Shown piece after piece: positions 15,825 through 24,508 of a stretch of DNA of 51,450 bases (positions are counted from its first letter, which is position 1; every line of letters begins with the position of its first letter). The position numbers and the translations under genes were made by a program. The stretch lies in contig SFFE01000012.1 of assembly GCA_004556965.1 (NCBI GenBank), positions 1 to 51,450 of the forward strand, given 5' to 3'. Source of the DNA: Clostridiales bacterium. Its GTDB lineage: Bacteria > Bacillota > Clostridia > Oscillospirales > Oscillospiraceae. The notes beneath the pieces are model-generated. The model was given only the letters and a program-made list of their open reading frames with translations. It did no database searches and was not told where the DNA came from.

Positions 15825-16283
15825 ATGAAATGCCCGTTTTGCGGTTTTGCAGAGAGCAAGGTCATCGACTCCCGCCCGGCCGAGGAGGGCGCAACGATCC
15901 GCCGCCGGCGCGAGTGTCTTGCCTGCCAGAAGCGGTTCACAACGTATGAGATCATCGAAAGCCTGCCGCTGGTCGTCATCAAGCGCGACGGCAGCCGCCA
16001 GACGTTCGACAAGAGCAAGCTTATCAACGGCATGGTGCGCGCCTGCGATAAGCGGAAGGTGCCGCTGCCGGTGCTGGAGAAGATCGCGGACGAGATCGAG
16101 CAGGAGCTGCAGAGCGCGCTGGAGCGCGAGATCACGACCGAGGAGGTCGGCGAGATGGTCATGAAGCGGCTCAAATCGGTGGACGAGGTCGCCTACGTCC
16201 GCTTTGCGTCCGTATACCGCCAGTTCAAGGATATCGACACCTTTATGCAGGAGTTGACGAAGCTCCTGAACAACCGGGATTAA
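15825..16283 (+). CDS. nrdR: Transcriptional repressor NrdR
   Basis: 152 residues, exact family size. The zinc ribbon (CPFCG ... CLACQKRF) binds NrdR boxes of ribonucleotide reductase promoters, and the ATP-cone (LVVIKRDGSRQTFDKSKL onwards) senses ATP/dATP. The start at 15825 has GGAGGA 7-12 nt upstream. No nrd gene is in the window. Its leader is interrupted by the MITE-like element. Its stop overlaps the stop of the convergent DUF4363 gene by three or four bases with no terminator between. Confidence 0.96.
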   Translation: MKCPFCGFAESKVIDSRPAEEGATIRRRRECLACQKRFTTYEIIESLPLVVIKRDGSRQTFDKSKLINGMVRACDKRKVPLPVLEKIADEIEQELQSALEREITTEEVGEMVMKRLKSVDEVAYVRFASVYRQFKDIDTFMQELTKLLNNRD

Positions 16284-16657
16284 AACACATTCCCAAGTGC
16301 GGCGCGCTCGCTCTCGCCGAGATTGGCGATGCGGGTGCGCAGCAGGAGAAGCTGCGCTTCCGCCGCGGGGTCTCCGGCGGAGAGGGCGGCTTTTGCTGCG
16401 TCGAACGTTTCGGTCACCGACTCTACGGCGCTGTGCGGCAGCATGATGTGCGCATAGCGGTCCATGCTGTCCCAGTCGCTGCGCGCGTCGGTGAGCGCCT
16501 GTGCAGCGGCGCTTCCGTCGCCGGACAGGCACTGCGATTGTGCATGTGCGACGGCGCTGTCGAGCGAATCGCAGCGCGCGGCCAGATAGTGGACGTTCCA
16601 GATCGCGGCCGCTGCCAGAAGGAGCAGCAGCGCGGCTGCGGCCAGTTCTTTTTTCAT
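16280..16657 (-). CDS. DUF4363-like membrane-anchored protein
   Basis: 125 residues. One N-terminal hydrophobic segment (residues 5-22, LAAAALLLLLAAAAIW) acts as signal anchor; the rest is helical and Ala-rich with a conserved-looking MDRYAHIMLPHSAVESV stretch and TRIANLGESE near the end, as in DUF4363 proteins. Function is unknown. It starts inside the stop of the upstream YetF-type gene (ATGA), so the two form a coupled pair; DUF421-DUF4363 pairs are a recurrent arrangement in spore-forming Clostridia. Confidence 0.75.
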   Translation of the reverse strand: MKKELAAAALLLLLAAAAIWNVHYLAARCDSLDSAVAHAQSQCLSGDGSAAAQALTDARSDWDSMDRYAHIMLPHSAVESVTETFDAAKAALSAGDPAAEAQLLLLRTRIANLGESERAALGNVF

Positions 16658-17334
16658 GCCTTTCGCTCCTTTGCCGCGTAGTAGATGCTCCCGGCGTCGT
16701 TGACCATCATCAGATAGACATCCTCCGGCCCGGAGGCATGCCGCTGCTTCAGCTCACGTTCGAGCCAGCGCATGTCGTGGCCTGTTTGCGCCAAATTGTT
16801 GGAAAGCACCCGCCCGTCGCTGATGAGGATGGAGAAATATCCGTCGTCGTCCGGATTCAGGTGGAGCTGTTTTGCGGTCACGGGCTGCTCGGCGGGGTAG
16901 AGAACGATGTTGAGCTGTCCGTTCGTTTCCAGAATGGCGTATTCCACGCTGGCGATGTCCAGAATGCCCTGATTGCGCAGCTCCTGCGTCAGCTCGTCGA
17001 GCGTGAAGCGGTTTTTGGTCATCTCGCGCTGCGCGATCTTCCCCTTTTCGATGAGCAGGCTGGGCTTGCCGTACAGAAGCTGCCGCAGCCGGATGCTCTT
17101 GAGCGTCAGGCCGGAGATGATGATCTCGCAGCAAAACAGCACCAGAAGCGGAACCAATCCATAGATCAGCGGCATATCGGTGTCCTGTAGGGGATTGACC
17201 GCAATGTCCGCCACCAGAACGGCCACTACCAGCTCGGAGAGCTCCATTTCGCCAAGCTGCCGCTTTCCCAGCAGGCGCATGGCCAGCACCAACGCAGTAA
17301 AAATAATCAACGTTCGGATCAGAATGATCGCCAA
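16654..17334 (-). CDS. YetF family membrane protein (DUF421)
   Basis: 226 residues from a TTG start at 17334, chosen because GGCGGAG lies 8 nt upstream and the protein then begins right at the first membrane span, as in relatives. Three hydrophobic segments (LIRTLIIFTALVLAMRLLG; ELVVAVLVADIAV; IYGLVPLLVLFCCEIII) precede the soluble DUF421 domain with GKPSLLIEKGKI and the RFTLDELTQELRNQGI motif. Related YetF-type proteins (including SpoVAEa/2Ap-type and YrbG) affect spore behaviour in Bacillus. Divergent from dapF with an 88-nt gap. Confidence 0.85.
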   Translation of the reverse strand: MAIILIRTLIIFTALVLAMRLLGKRQLGEMELSELVVAVLVADIAVNPLQDTDMPLIYGLVPLLVLFCCEIIISGLTLKSIRLRQLLYGKPSLLIEKGKIAQREMTKNRFTLDELTQELRNQGILDIASVEYAILETNGQLNIVLYPAEQPVTAKQLHLNPDDDGYFSILISDGRVLSNNLAQTGHDMRWLERELKQRHASGPEDVYLMMVNDAGSIYYAAKERKA

Positions 17335-17422
17335 GGTTACATCTCCGCCTTTCCGAATGCTTTTAGCTTTCCCGCGAAAAAGCGGAATCATGCGGCGCAA
17401 TGCGGCGAAATGGAGGTCGTGT

Positions 17423-18256
17423 ATGAAGTTTACAAAAATGCAGGGCTGCGGCAACGACTATCTCTATGTCAACTGCTTTGAAGAGCACGTGCCCGATCCC
17501 GGCGGCACGGCGATCCGCCTTTCCGACCGGCATTTCGGCGTCGGCGGGGACGGCCTTGTGCTCATCAGTCCGTCTGCCTGCGCGGACTTTGACATGGATA
17601 TGTATAACGCGGACGGTTCGCGCTCGGATATGTGCGGCAACGCCATCCGCTGCGTGGCGAAATACGTCTATGACCGCGGACTGACGGATAAAACGGTTCT
17701 CACCATTGAGACCCGCGCCGGCGTCAAGACGCTGTGGCTCAACGTGGAGGACGGCGCGGTGCAGACGGTGCGCGTGTGCATGGGCGCGCCCGATTTTCAT
17801 CCGCAGACGATCCCGGTCGCGGCGGCGGGCTCCACGTTCCTGCGCCAGCCGATTGAGGCCTGCGGCAAGACGTGGCTCGTATCCGCCGTGAATGTCGGCA
17901 ACCCGCATTGTGTGACCTATGTGGATGATCCGGACGCGCTGGACTTTCCGCGCGTCGGTCCGGCATTCGAGAACCATCCGGTGTTTCCGGCGCGCGTGAA
18001 CGCGGAATTCGTGCAGGTGATCGACCACCGGACGCTGCGGATGCGCGTCTGGGAGCGCGGCAGCGGCGAGACGCTCGCCTGCGGCACAGGGGCGACGGCG
18101 GCGCTGGCCGTTTCGGCACTGCTCGGCAAATGCGGCAGCGAAGCGGATGTGCTGCTGCGCGGCGGTACGCTGCACATCGAGTGGAACCGGAAAGAGAACC
18201 TGCTGTATATGACCGGCCCCGCAGAGTTTGTATTTGACGGTGAGGTTACCCTGTAA
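17423..18256 (+). CDS. dapF: Diaminopimelate epimerase
   Basis: 277 residues. It converts LL-DAP to meso-DAP for peptidoglycan and lysine. Both catalytic cysteines are present: DMCGNAIRC in the first half and LACGTGATAA in the second. The start ATG at 17423 follows GGAGG (17412-17416); a longer frame reaching back to 17180 runs through the divergent gene and is not used. The NagB-like gene begins 38 nt later, so dapF may be the first gene of an envelope-precursor run reaching 21028. Confidence 0.96.
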   Translation: MKFTKMQGCGNDYLYVNCFEEHVPDPGGTAIRLSDRHFGVGGDGLVLISPSACADFDMDMYNADGSRSDMCGNAIRCVAKYVYDRGLTDKTVLTIETRAGVKTLWLNVEDGAVQTVRVCMGAPDFHPQTIPVAAAGSTFLRQPIEACGKTWLVSAVNVGNPHCVTYVDDPDALDFPRVGPAFENHPVFPARVNAEFVQVIDHRTLRMRVWERGSGETLACGTGATAALAVSALLGKCGSEADVLLRGGTLHIEWNRKENLLYMTGPAEFVFDGEVTL

Positions 18257-18294
18257 CAGAGCAACCCGCTTTGACGAAAACAGGAGGAATCATC

Positions 18295-18975
18295 ATGAAA
18301 ACCATCATTGGAACGCAGGAAGAAATCTTCGCAAAGCTCGCGCAGCGGTATGCGGCGCTGCTTTCGCAGAAGCCGGAAGCCGTGCTCGGCTTCACGGCGG
18401 TGGACGTCCCCGCGGCGGCGTTCGACGCGCTCGCGGCGAACGGCGTGTCCTTCGCGAAATCCACGGCATTCAACGCCTGCGAGTATGTGGGCGAGGCAGC
18501 GCAGGGTGCGCAGTCGCAGCGCGCCATCCTGCAAAAGCTGCTCTATGATAAAACGCCGTTCGCGGCGGTATACACGCCGGAGACGGAGTCGGATTACGAC
18601 GCGCAGATTCAATTGGCAGGGGGCCTGGATCTGGTGCTGCTCGGCCTTGGCGAGCGCGGCCATGTGGCGTTCAACGAACCGGGCGCGGCCTTCGGCTCGC
18701 GCACGGGTGTGAGCAAGCTTGCGGACGTGACCCGCGCCGCGATCGCGGACGCGTTCGGCGGTGTGGAACAAACGCCGGAGCAGGGCGTCACAATGGGTAT
18801 CGGCACGATTCTGGACGCAAAGACGATCCTGCTCGTCGCAACCGGCAAGGACAAGGCGAGCGCCGTTCAGAAAACGCTGGAGGGCCGGCCGGAATCGTTT
18901 ATCCCGGCGTCCTTTTTGCAGCTCCACACGGACGTGGAGGTCTATCTGGATCACGATGCAGCATCGATGCTGTAA
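18295..18975 (+). CDS. NagB-like protein missing key catalytic residues
   Basis: 226 residues aligned along their whole length with glucosamine-6-phosphate deaminase (NagB), e.g. GHVAFNEPGAAFGSRT, GVTMGIGTILDAKTILL and SFLQLHTDVEVYLD. In active NagB the phosphate loop reads GxxTGGTP, the proton-abstracting Asp sits in F-N-x-D-E-Y, and a second Asp in G-x-D-G-H. Here these read GFTAVDVP, FNACEY and GERGH: the loop is lost and both aspartates are replaced by Cys and Arg, while His and the Glu of FNEP remain. Likely a non-deaminating sensor or partner. It lies 44 nt before glmM. Start at 18295 behind CAGGAGG. Confidence 0.8.
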   Translation: MKTIIGTQEEIFAKLAQRYAALLSQKPEAVLGFTAVDVPAAAFDALAANGVSFAKSTAFNACEYVGEAAQGAQSQRAILQKLLYDKTPFAAVYTPETESDYDAQIQLAGGLDLVLLGLGERGHVAFNEPGAAFGSRTGVSKLADVTRAAIADAFGGVEQTPEQGVTMGIGTILDAKTILLVATGKDKASAVQKTLEGRPESFIPASFLQLHTDVEVYLDHDAASML

Positions 18976-19019
18976 AGATTTTATCCGCCGCCGGCGGAGA
19001 GAACAATCGGAGGTAAAAC

Positions 19020-20372
19020 ATGTCCAAGTATTTTGGCACTGACGGCTTTCGCGGGGAAGCCAACGTTGACCTGACGGTCGAGCACGCGTACCGCATCGGA
19101 CGCTTTCTCGGCTGGTATTACGGGCGTGAGCACAAGTGCTCCGTCGTCATCGGCAAGGACACCCGGCGTTCGAGCTACATGTATGAAAACGCCCTGTCCG
19201 CGGGCCTGACCGCGTCGGGCGCGGATGCGTATCTGATGCATGTCACCACGACACCCAGCGTCTCCTACATCGTCCGGTCGGACGATTTTGACTGCGGTGT
19301 TATGATCAGCGCGAGCCACAACCCCTATCACGACAACGGCATCAAGCTGCTCAACAGCGCGGGCGAGAAGATGCAGGAGGACGTCATCGAGGAGATCGAG
19401 CGGTATCTCGACGGCGAGTTTGAGATTCCGTTCGCCACGGGCGCGGAGATCGGCTGCACGAAGGATTATTCCGCCGGCCGCAACCGCTACATCGGTTATC
19501 TGATCTCGCTGTCCACGCATTCGTACAAGGGTATGAAGGTCGGGCTCGACTGCGCCAACGGCAGTACATGGATGATGGCGAAAAACATCTTTGACGCGCT
19601 GGGCGCGGATACCTATGTCATCGGCAACGAGCCGGATGGCACGAATATCAACAACGGCGTTGGCTCCACGCACATCGAAAACCTCCAGAAATTTGTCCGC
19701 CTGCATGGGCTGGACGTGGGCTTTGCCTTTGACGGCGACGCAGACCGCTGCCTTGCCGTGGACGAAAACGGCTCCGTCGTGGACGGGGACAAGATTCTCT
19801 ACATCTGCGCGTGGAACATGCTGCAGGAGGGACGCCTGAACGGCACCAAAGTCGTCACGACCGTGATGTCCAACCTCGGCCTGTACAAGGCGCTCGACGC
19901 CATCGGCATCGGTTATGAAAAGACACCGGTCGGCGACAAGTACGTGGCAGAGAATATGCGCGCAAACGGCCACCTGATCGGCGGCGAGCAGTCCGGCCAC
20001 ATCATTTTCGGCAAGTACGCCACCACCGGCGACGGACTGCTCACGGCCATCAAGGTCATGCAGGTCATGCTCGACCGCAAAAAGCCGCTCGGTGCGCTGG
20101 CCGCACCGGTGCACATCTATCCGCAGCAACTTACGAACGTCGTCGTGGACGATAAGGACGCGACGCTCAGCGACCCTGCCGTGCAGGCGGCGGCACAGGC
20201 CGTCACCGAGCGGCTCGGCGACGAGGGGCGCATCCTCCTGCGCAAGAGCGGCACCGAGCCGCTGCTGCGCGTGATGGTGGAGGCCTCCACGCACGAGCTC
20301 TGTGAGGAAAATGTCAACAGCGTCATCGACGCTATGCGGGAATCGGGTCATCTGATCCGGGTGAAGGCATGA
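19020..20372 (+). CDS. glmM: Phosphoglucosamine mutase-type phosphohexomutase
   Basis: 450 residues. It interconverts GlcN-6-P and GlcN-1-P on the way to UDP-GlcNAc. The N-terminal KYFGTDGFRGEAN, the phosphoserine loop ISASHNPYHDNGIK, the metal loop FDGDADRC, the sugar-binding GGEQSGH and the C-terminal phosphate site RKSGTEPLLRVMVE are all intact. The GEQSGH and TDGFRG forms favour GlmM over phosphoglucomutase. CGGAGG precedes the ATG. Overlaps the next gene in ATGA. Confidence 0.92.
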   Translation: MSKYFGTDGFRGEANVDLTVEHAYRIGRFLGWYYGREHKCSVVIGKDTRRSSYMYENALSAGLTASGADAYLMHVTTTPSVSYIVRSDDFDCGVMISASHNPYHDNGIKLLNSAGEKMQEDVIEEIERYLDGEFEIPFATGAEIGCTKDYSAGRNRYIGYLISLSTHSYKGMKVGLDCANGSTWMMAKNIFDALGADTYVIGNEPDGTNINNGVGSTHIENLQKFVRLHGLDVGFAFDGDADRCLAVDENGSVVDGDKILYICAWNMLQEGRLNGTKVVTTVMSNLGLYKALDAIGIGYEKTPVGDKYVAENMRANGHLIGGEQSGHIIFGKYATTGDGLLTAIKVMQVMLDRKKPLGALAAPVHIYPQQLTNVVVDDKDATLSDPAVQAAAQAVTERLGDEGRILLRKSGTEPLLRVMVEASTHELCEENVNSVIDAMRESGHLIRVKA

Positions 20373-21028
20373 TGACGGTCACAGAGCTGCTCGATCTGAG
20401 CAAGACGATCGCGGCGCCGCTGTTTGCAGGCAAGACTTATCCGTGGGAGGCGCTCGCGGAGATCAAGGACTTCATTCTGGCGCTCGGCCCTACGCTGCCG
20501 AAGGACGAATATGACCAGGTGGGCGAGGATGTGTGGATTGCGAAGGACGCCACGGTCTTTGCCAGCGCGTATATCGCGGGACCCTGCATCATCGACCACG
20601 GCGCAGAACTGCGCCATTGCGCGTTCGTGCGCGGCAGCGCCATTGTCGGCAAGCATGCGGTCGTGGGCAATTCCTGCGAGCTGAAAAACGTGGTGCTGTT
20701 CGACAATGTGCAGACGCCGCATTTCAACTACGTCGGCGACTCCATTTTGGGCTATAAAGCCCATATGGGCGCGGGCTCCATCACGTCGAACGTCAAGAGC
20801 AACAAGACCTTAGTGGTTGTCAAAAACGGCGCGGAGCACATCGAGACCGGCCGCAAAAAGTTCGGCGCGATTCTGGGCGACTATGTGGAGGTCGGCTGCA
20901 ACAGCGTGCTCAATCCCGGTACGGTTGTCGGCCGCCACTCGAACATCTATCCGGTGTCCTGCGTGCGCGGCGTCATCCCAGAAAGCAGCATCCTGAAGTC
21001 TACCGGCGAGGTCGTTAAAAAAGTGTAA
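20369..21028 (+). CDS. Left-handed beta-helix (hexapeptide) protein, GlmU C-terminal-like
   Basis: 219 residues. After a short helical head (residues 1-45) the chain consists of hexapeptide repeats (IAGPCIIDHGAELRHCAFV, AIVGKHAVVGNSC) and then FNYVGDSILGYKAHMGAGS, which closely resembles the acetyl-CoA-binding turn of GlmU. There is no uridylyltransferase domain. It overlaps glmM and may acetylate GlcN-1-P or act as nucleotide-sugar enzyme partner; a canonical GlmU could lie elsewhere. Followed by a perfect terminator. Function beyond fold is inference from the neighbours. Confidence 0.8.
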   Translation: MMTVTELLDLSKTIAAPLFAGKTYPWEALAEIKDFILALGPTLPKDEYDQVGEDVWIAKDATVFASAYIAGPCIIDHGAELRHCAFVRGSAIVGKHAVVGNSCELKNVVLFDNVQTPHFNYVGDSILGYKAHMGAGSITSNVKSNKTLVVVKNGAEHIETGRKKFGAILGDYVEVGCNSVLNPGTVVGRHSNIYPVSCVRGVIPESSILKSTGEVVKKV

Positions 21029-21044
21029 CCATACCAGCAAGCAC

Positions 21045-21083
21045 AAAAGCTCCGGTATCGCGAGTCGCGATACCGGAGCTTTT
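21045..21083. terminator. Bidirectional terminator between convergent genes
   Basis: AAAAGCTCCGGTATCGCGA (21045-21063) and its exact reverse complement (21065-21083) form a 19-bp palindrome around one base, with A and T tracts at both ends. It lies between the hexapeptide gene (+) and the flavodoxin-like gene (-). Confidence 0.92.
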
Positions 21084-21109
21084 CATAACATGAGCCGGGA
21101 AAGCGCGCA

Positions 21110-21613
21110 TCACTGCGCGTCATACCACGCCAGGACTGCGTTCAGATGCTCGGCGCGGACGCGATCACGCCCATGGAACATCATGTCGAGCATGTCGTCC
21201 TCCTCCGGCGTCCGGTCCGTTTTTTCCGCCAGTGCTTTTCCGGCTGTTTTGACCATCACGGTCATCATCGTTTTGTAAACGCCGTGAAGCTTCTCTACGT
21301 CAAAGTTGCCCTGCAGCGTGAACAGGGGAATGCCGGCGGGGATCGCGTTTTTCTCCCGCACCATCTCGACCTGCGTGCCGGTCTGTCCCATCCCAACTGC
21401 GCAGACGGCGCGTATGTTGTACCGCTTTGCGGCGTCTTTATAACCCTTGATGCTGCTCGCCATGAGCCAGCCGAGGTAGAGAATCTCTGAGCGGGCAGGC
21501 AGCTTGTTCTTCGCTTCCTCCGCCGAATAAACGGGAAGGCCGGTCTTGTCGGCCAGCAGCTTTGCATACTGCGCCGTGCTGCCGGTGTTGGATGTGTAAA
21601 GAATCGCGTTCAC
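21110..21613 (-). CDS. Flavodoxin-fold protein
   Basis: 167 residues from a GTG start behind AAGGAGGAG. The N-terminal ILYTSNTGSTAQYAKLLA is a flavodoxin FMN phosphate loop (TxNTGxT), and EILYLGWLMASSIKGYKDA matches the second flavin loop of short flavodoxins/IssA-like proteins. The C-terminal half (TDRTPEEDDMLDMMFHGRD) is specific to flavodoxin-domain proteins of Clostridia. Redox partner unknown. It follows the MATE gene on the same strand by 66 nt. Confidence 0.75.
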   Translation of the reverse strand: MNAILYTSNTGSTAQYAKLLADKTGLPVYSAEEAKNKLPARSEILYLGWLMASSIKGYKDAAKRYNIRAVCAVGMGQTGTQVEMVREKNAIPAGIPLFTLQGNFDVEKLHGVYKTMMTVMVKTAGKALAEKTDRTPEEDDMLDMMFHGRDRVRAEHLNAVLAWYDAQ

Positions 21614-21679
21614 AGGTTCTCCTCCTTATTTTTTCAGACGTAAAACGGCAAACGGACAAAGCGCGCGGACTTCATTTGA

Positions 21680-23071
21680 TCAGCGCTCCTGATCTGCTGA
21701 GACGGATAGGTGCTTGCCGCGGACGAACAGCTCGTCCCGGTACTGTTTCAAAAACAGCGTCAGCGTCGTTGTGGCGGCGATGGTATCCGAAATCGGCTCG
21801 GCGAGGAAAACGGCCATTGCCTGATCGGACAGGAAGCACGGCAGAATGTAGATCAGCGGGATGAGCAGAAATACCTTCCGCAGCAGTGCCAGAAACAGGG
21901 AGGTCTTGGCATTTCCCAGCGCCACAAACGTGTTCTGACAGGCAAGCTGCGCGCCCATCACCAGAAGCATGGCGAAATAAATGCGGATCATCTTGCTGCT
22001 GTATGCGATCAGCGCGGCGTCGTTTGTAAACGGGAGAATGAACACATGCGGGAACAGCAGAATGAGCAGCCACATCAGGGCGGAATAACCCAGACTGATC
22101 TTGAGCAGCAGCTTGAACGCCTCCGCTACGCGCGTCTTGTTCCCGGCACCGTAGTTATATCCTGTGATCGGCTGCACGCCCTGCGCCATGCCCACAAGCG
22201 GCAGCGTGGAAAGCTGCATCACAGTTGCAAAGATCGTCATGGCGCCGACGGCGACATCGCCGCCGTATTTCAGCAAGGAGCGGTTGAAGCAGACGAACAG
22301 GATGCATTCCGTGAACTGCATGACGAACGGGGAGAGACCCAGCGCCAGACATTTGCCCAGCAGACGAAAGTCGATGTGAAGTCCGCTTTTCTGCAGACGG
22401 AGGTTTGTGCGTTTGCCGGAGAGAAAAACCAGCACCAGACTTGCGGACAGAGCCTGTGACAGAATGGTAGCCAGTGCCGCGCCGCGCACGCCCATTTGCA
22501 GGGCAAAGATGAAGATCGGATCCAGAATGATGTTGCAGATCGCACCGGTCAGAACGGTAATCATGCTGATCTTGGTGAAGCCCTGCGCCGTGATAAAACA
22601 GTTCAGCGCGATGGAACAGGTGGAAAACAGCGTACCCCAGACGTACAGATTCATGTATTCCAGCGCATACGGAAGCGTGTCGCTGCTTGCACCGAAGAGC
22701 ACAAGCAGTGGCTCGGAGATGGAGCGTACGAGGACGGTCAGCGCGATGCTCATCAGAATCAGTGCAACGGTACAACTGCCGAGAATGCGTTCTGCGGTGG
22801 GCGCGTCCTGTTTTCCGAGCGAGATGGAGGCCAGCGGCGCGCCGCCAGCACCGATGAGCTGGGAGAAGGCCGTGAGGATCATCATGAGCGGCATGCACAC
22901 GCCAATGCCGGTCAGAGCAAGACTGCCGACCTCCGGAATATGGCCAATGTAAATGCGGTCTACCATGTTGTAGACCAGATTGATGAGTTGGGCGACGACC
23001 GATGGAACGGCCAGCCGGACGACCAGTTTGCTGATTTTTTCAGTTCCGAGCGCGTCGTTGTGTTGCTGCAT
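21680..23071 (-). CDS. MATE family multidrug/cation exporter
   Basis: 463 residues, 12 predicted membrane segments in two halves. Typical MATE features are the N-terminal VRLAVPSVVAQLINLVYNMVDRIYIG, the AGGAPLASISLGK loop, and GMAQGVQPITGYNYGAGN in the middle of the second half. It uses a sodium or proton gradient to export cationic drugs or metabolites. The start at 23071 (MQQHNDALGTEKI) has AAGAAGG 7-8 nt upstream; the 33 residues encoded before it look like untranslated sequence. No regulator is adjacent except the kinase-like gene further upstream on the same strand. Confidence 0.92.
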   Translation of the reverse strand: MQQHNDALGTEKISKLVVRLAVPSVVAQLINLVYNMVDRIYIGHIPEVGSLALTGIGVCMPLMMILTAFSQLIGAGGAPLASISLGKQDAPTAERILGSCTVALILMSIALTVLVRSISEPLLVLFGASSDTLPYALEYMNLYVWGTLFSTCSIALNCFITAQGFTKISMITVLTGAICNIILDPIFIFALQMGVRGAALATILSQALSASLVLVFLSGKRTNLRLQKSGLHIDFRLLGKCLALGLSPFVMQFTECILFVCFNRSLLKYGGDVAVGAMTIFATVMQLSTLPLVGMAQGVQPITGYNYGAGNKTRVAEAFKLLLKISLGYSALMWLLILLFPHVFILPFTNDAALIAYSSKMIRIYFAMLLVMGAQLACQNTFVALGNAKTSLFLALLRKVFLLIPLIYILPCFLSDQAMAVFLAEPISDTIAATTTLTLFLKQYRDELFVRGKHLSVSADQER

Positions 23072-23174
23072 GCATGTACCTTCTTTGAACGAAATCTGTC
23101 CGCACCCCGTCAGCGCCGTGGACAGGGAATAGTATAAAACAAATGGCTCAGGAAAAAAAGTCCCGATCAAACGA

Positions 23175-23200
23175 AAATCGAGCGCATTTGCGCTCGATTT
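23175..23200 (-). terminator. Terminator of the kinase-like gene
   Basis: AAATCGAGCGCA and TGCGCTCGATTT form a 12-bp stem with a 2-nt loop, six bases past the stop of the minus-strand gene. The T run is short (ATTTTCG). Confidence 0.75.
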
Positions 23201-23205
23201 AGCAG

Positions 23206-24291
23206 TTAATCCAACAATTGCGCCTGAAAGTCGCTCGCGTCCAGAAAATCAGCAAGGCCGGTGAGAAGGTCTGAATTCTGCTGCGTGAGATAGGCGGGAG
23301 GGTCGCATTTGAGCTGGCCGGAGCCGGAAATGGATGCGCTGAGCAGCACACGGATGGAGGTTCCATTTTTCTCAGAGCTTTCTGCAAGGATCGTTCCGCC
23401 GTGCATTTCTGCGATGCCAAGCGCAACCGCCAGACCGAAGCCTGCGCCGGATTCTTCGGCAGGCGCGCGGTTTCTGGGGAGATAGCTGCTGAAAATGGAG
23501 GCAAGTTTGTCTGCCGGAATACCGGATCCGGTATCATTGAACGCGATGAAGATGCTGCTGCCGCTTGCGCTGAGCGTGACGCGCACGCGATCGCCTCGTT
23601 CACAATGGAGCAGGCTGTTGCAGATGATGTTCAGTGCCATCTGCTCAATCAGATTCGGGTCGAGCGTATAGATCATCCGGCTCTCCGGCGCCTCCAGCAG
23701 AATGTCGATGCCGCGCTTTTCCGCAAAAAAGCGGACGCCATCCAGCAAATCTGAAAACTGCTGCTTCAGATCAACGGTCACCGGCAGGAACGGAAGCGTT
23801 CCGTTCTGGAGCGCCGACAGGAGAGAAGCGTTGACCGACCAGCGGTTGATGAGATAAAAGCATTTCGACAGCTCAGCCGAATACCGGGAGAGCTTTGCGT
23901 CGCCCTTGTCCTCACAATAGCGTGTGAAATATTCCGTTACCAGCCGGAAATTGGCGAGCGTGGAGAGCTGCGGCGCAAAAATGGGGGACGGCGGCGGGTT
24001 GTCGGTCTGATCAAAGGTCAGCGTATACAGGCGGAAAGCGGCAAGAGACGTGACCGTAATGATGGCATGCTTCCCCACGAGTGTGGCGGCGGTGACGAAT
24101 TCGGTTGCCTGTGACTGAATGACATGCTGCGGCAGCAGACAGGACACGGGCCTGCCCGTCTCGTCGCAGCCGAGGATCCGCTGCGCGGCGGGATTCATGA
24201 AGGCAATGATTCGGTTTTGGGTTCCGATCACGGCGGTATCTGAGAGTGTAAAGAGTGTGCCGAACATGCCGGCAGGAAAGGCTTCTTTCAT
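23206..24291 (-). CDS. PAS and HATPase sensor protein without phospho-acceptor histidine
   Basis: 361 residues, cytosolic (no membrane segment). An N-terminal PAS domain (residues 15-95: NRIIAFMNPAAQRILGCDETG) precedes a DHp-like helical pair (about 115-190) and a C-terminal HATPase_c domain with N box NIICNSLLHC, G1 DTGSGIP and G2 GAGFGLAVALGIAEMHGG. At the H-box position the sequence reads STLANFRLV, without histidine. ATP binding looks intact. No response regulator is adjacent. It may be an orphan or pseudokinase that regulates through protein contact. About 135 nt separate it from the MATE gene downstream. Confidence 0.78.
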   Translation of the reverse strand: MKEAFPAGMFGTLFTLSDTAVIGTQNRIIAFMNPAAQRILGCDETGRPVSCLLPQHVIQSQATEFVTAATLVGKHAIITVTSLAAFRLYTLTFDQTDNPPPSPIFAPQLSTLANFRLVTEYFTRYCEDKGDAKLSRYSAELSKCFYLINRWSVNASLLSALQNGTLPFLPVTVDLKQQFSDLLDGVRFFAEKRGIDILLEAPESRMIYTLDPNLIEQMALNIICNSLLHCERGDRVRVTLSASGSSIFIAFNDTGSGIPADKLASIFSSYLPRNRAPAEESGAGFGLAVALGIAEMHGGTILAESSEKNGTSIRVLLSASISGSGQLKCDPPAYLTQQNSDLLTGLADFLDASDFQAQLLD

Positions 24292-24413
24292 ACATACCTC
24301 TTTCAGATCAAATGATTTTTACAAATATACCATTTTTCGACACGGAATTCAAGAGCATTGCTGAAAACAACGTTCATTTGTGGAAAGATTTTCTTTGAAA
24401 TACAAGAATGATA

Positions 24414-24442
24414 TTGCGCTTTTTCGGAAAACGTACTAAAAT
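24414..24442 (+). promoter_or_regulatory. Promoter of gap
   Basis: TTGCGC (24414-24419), 17-nt spacer, TAAAAT (24437-24442), 67 nt before the gap start. Confidence 0.55.
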
Positions 24443-24508
24443 GTATGGCGAAAATCAGATATCCACGATCTGAAGGCAACCCTTGAAAATTTACAAGGAG
24501 GTATCTCA

